From assembly GCA_025966175.1 (NCBI GenBank), contig JAOPVN010000285.1:1-6551 (forward strand): a stretch of 6,551 nt of DNA. The letters are read 5' to 3'. The notes below the pieces were generated by a model that was not told the origin of the DNA, did no database searches, and saw only the letters and a program-made list of their open reading frames with translations. Source of the DNA: Modestobacter sp. Lineage in GTDB: Bacteria > Actinomycetota > Actinomycetes > Mycobacteriales > Geodermatophilaceae. Both the position numbers and the translations under genes were made by a program. Of the stretch, positions 5,078 through 6,551 are shown piece after piece (position 1 is the stretch's first letter; each line of letters starts with the position of its first letter).

Positions 5078-6277
5078 TCAGCCGGCGAGGAACTCCCGCA
5101 GGCCGGCGAGCAGACGGTCGACGTCGTCATCGTCGTTGTACGGCGCGAGCCCGACCCGCAGGCCACCGGTGTCGCCCAGCCCCAGCCAGCGGGAGGCCTC
5201 CAGCGCGTAGAACGACCCGGCCGGGGCGTTGACCCCCCGCTCGGCCAGGAACCGGTAGGCGGCGAAGGCCTCCCGGCCCTCGAAGGTGAGCAGCAACGTC
5301 GGTGTCCGGCGCTTGGCCCGCGACCAGACGGTCACCCCGGGCAGGTCCCGCAGCCCGATCTCGATCCGCTCGCGGAGCCGGTCCTCGTGGGCCTCGATGG
5401 CGTCCATCGCCGTCACCAGCCGGCCGCGCCGCGTCCCGCCGACGCCGAGGCCGGCCAGGAAGTCGACGGCCGCGGTGGTGCCGGCCAGCAGCTCGTAGGG
5501 CAGCGTGCCCAGCTCGAACCGCTCCGGCACGGCGGCGGTCGAGGGCAGCAGTTTGTCCGGGTGCAGCGTCTCCAGCAGCGCCGGGGCCGCGACCAGGCAG
5601 CCGCAGTGCGGGCCGAGGAACTTGTACGGCGAGCACACGTAGAAGTCCGTGCCCAGCGCCTCGACGTCCACCGTCGCGTGTGCGGTCAGGTGGACGCCAT
5701 CCACCCAGGTCAGCGCGCCGACCTCGTGCGCCTGCGCGGTGATGGCGGCGAGGTGGGGCCGGGTGCCGATCAGGTTCGAGGCCCCGGTGACGGCGACCAG
5801 CCGGGTGTTCTCGTTGATCAGCATCCCCACCGCGCCGGGGTCGAGCTCCCCGCTGCCCGGGTCGAACTCCGCCCAGCGGACGGTGGCGCCCCGCGCCTGT
5901 GCGGCCTGCACCCAGGGACGGACGTTCGCGTCGTGGTCCAGCCGGGTCACCACGACCTCGTCGCCGGGCCCCCACCCGGCCGACAGCACCCGGGCGAAGT
6001 CATAGGTCAGCGCGGTGGCGCTCCGGCCGAAGACGACGCCGCCCGGGTCCCCGGCGACCAGGTCGGCCACGGCCGCCCGGGCGGCCAGCACGACGGCGTC
6101 GGCGTTGCGCTCGGCCTCGGTGACCCAGCCGCGGTTGGCCATCGGCGCGGTCATCGCGTCGGCGACGGCGGCCGCGACCACGTCGGGCACCTGCGAACCG
6201 CCCGGGCCGTCGAAGTGCGCCGCGCCGGCGGCCAGCGCCGGGAAGTGCGCGCGGACTGCGGCGACGTCGATGCTCAT
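5078..6277 (-). CDS. Cysteine-desulfurase-like PLP enzyme (class V aminotransferase fold, VC1184 subfamily)
   Basis: PLP-dependent enzyme of fold type I, 399 residues, full length for the family. The N-terminal HFDGPGGSQVP (21-31) is the subfamily signature. Asp193 and His196 in WVDGVHLTAH should contact the cofactor, and Lys219 in CSPYKFLGPHCG is the Schiff-base lysine. True NifS/SufS desulfurases carry a catalytic cysteine loop near the C-terminus. Here the equivalent reads APAGSFYALEASRWLG, with no cysteine, so desulfurase activity should not be assumed; a lyase, epimerase or transaminase reaction is possible. The ATG is supported by GGGGAG four bases upstream and by an ATGA overlap with the preceding monooxygenase-like gene. 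It is convergent with the SRPBCC gene, with a 12-base gap and no visible separate terminator. Confidence 0.9.
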   Translation of the reverse strand: MSIDVAAVRAHFPALAAGAAHFDGPGGSQVPDVVAAAVADAMTAPMANRGWVTEAERNADAVVLAARAAVADLVAGDPGGVVFGRSATALTYDFARVLSAGWGPGDEVVVTRLDHDANVRPWVQAAQARGATVRWAEFDPGSGELDPGAVGMLINENTRLVAVTGASNLIGTRPHLAAITAQAHEVGALTWVDGVHLTAHATVDVEALGTDFYVCSPYKFLGPHCGCLVAAPALLETLHPDKLLPSTAAVPERFELGTLPYELLAGTTAAVDFLAGLGVGGTRRGRLVTAMDAIEAHEDRLRERIEIGLRDLPGVTVWSRAKRRTPTLLLTFEGREAFAAYRFLAERGVNAPAGSFYALEASRWLGLGDTGGLRVGLAPYNDDDDVDRLLAGLREFLAG

Positions 6278-6551
6278 GTCTCTCCCCGGGTTCGGATCGG
6301 AATGCTGCGTCGATCATGGAGTGCGCGTGGCGACGTGCCGCGGCCGGGCGGCGTGTCGCCACTGCCGGGCCATGAGCCGGAGGCGGGGCTGCGGCTGCTC
6401 AGCGGGAAGCGGGAGGCGGCGGCCACGATCCGGTCCGGGCGCACCAGCACCGTCCGCCCCCGCAGCCAGCCGGCGAGCTCCGGCGAGCAGACCTCTCCCG
6501 GCCCGTTCCCCACCCGCAGCACCCGGGCGCCGGCGGCCTCGGGCAGCCCGG
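6274..6551 (-). CDS. C-terminal end of a probable FAD-dependent aromatic monooxygenase (5' end missing)
   Basis: The 91 visible codons run in from the right edge and stop in TGA, overlapping the PLP-enzyme ATG as ATGA. This suggests coupled translation and one operon. GRTVLVRPDRIVAAA (about 40 residues in) resembles the LVRPDxxVA motif at the C-terminus of MhpA/PheA-type flavin hydroxylases of phenolic compounds. Only this motif supports the call. After it come about 45 residues rich in Ser, Pro, Arg and Gly. Their codons lose the GC-ending bias (many end in A or T), so the tail may not be conserved protein. The catalytic part lies outside the window, so substrate and cofactor cannot be judged. 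Confidence 0.5.
   Translation of the reverse strand, partial: GLPEAAGARVLRVGNGPGEVCSPELAGWLRGRTVLVRPDRIVAAASRFPLSSRSPASGSWPGSGDTPPGRGTSPRALHDRRSIPIRTRGET

Overview
The window is very GC-rich with strongly GC-biased third codon positions. It carries a mycofactocin locus, a mycothiol-type DsbA-fold protein and leaderless-looking promoters. Together these point to a high-GC actinobacterium; Geodermatophilaceae or a relative is my guess, not something the sequence proves. I see no tRNA, rRNA, CRISPR array, insertion sequence or attachment site.

Left third (1-2534): the head of a mycofactocin (mft) redox-cofactor cluster. On the minus strand, in transcription order, are mftA (39-residue precursor ending IDGMCGVY), mftB (RiPP-recognition chaperone, overlapping mftA) and mftC (radical SAM/SPASM enzyme, cut by the left edge). 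The TetR-type regulator mftR is divergent on the plus strand. The 397-base gap between mftA and mftR holds a plausible mftA promoter with a small inverted repeat across its -10, a strongly codon-biased 34-codon ORF for a hydrophobic microprotein, and a leaderless-type -10 in front of mftR. Later cluster genes (mftD, E, F by family precedent) would lie off the left edge.

Middle (2535-5065): three plus-strand genes. The first is a six-helix membrane diguanylate cyclase with intact GGDEF and RxxD inhibitory sites. The second is a DsbA-fold protein of the Rv2466c (mycothiol-dependent reductase) type whose active site is CPFA rather than CPxC. The third, 11 bases downstream, is a small SRPBCC (START-like) protein.

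Right third (5066-6551): a minus-strand pair convergent with the middle block. The C-terminal end of a probable FAD-dependent aromatic monooxygenase runs by an ATGA overlap into a PLP enzyme of the cysteine-desulfurase-like (VC1184) subfamily, which has the PLP lysine but no catalytic cysteine loop.

The mft genes act together: MftB presents MftA to MftC, which modifies the C-terminal Val-Tyr, and MftR controls the locus. The other genes have no demonstrated link to mycofactocin. The least explained elements are the microprotein ORF, the mftA/mftB coding overlap and the recurring A2/T6 hexamer exactly six bases before three start codons.
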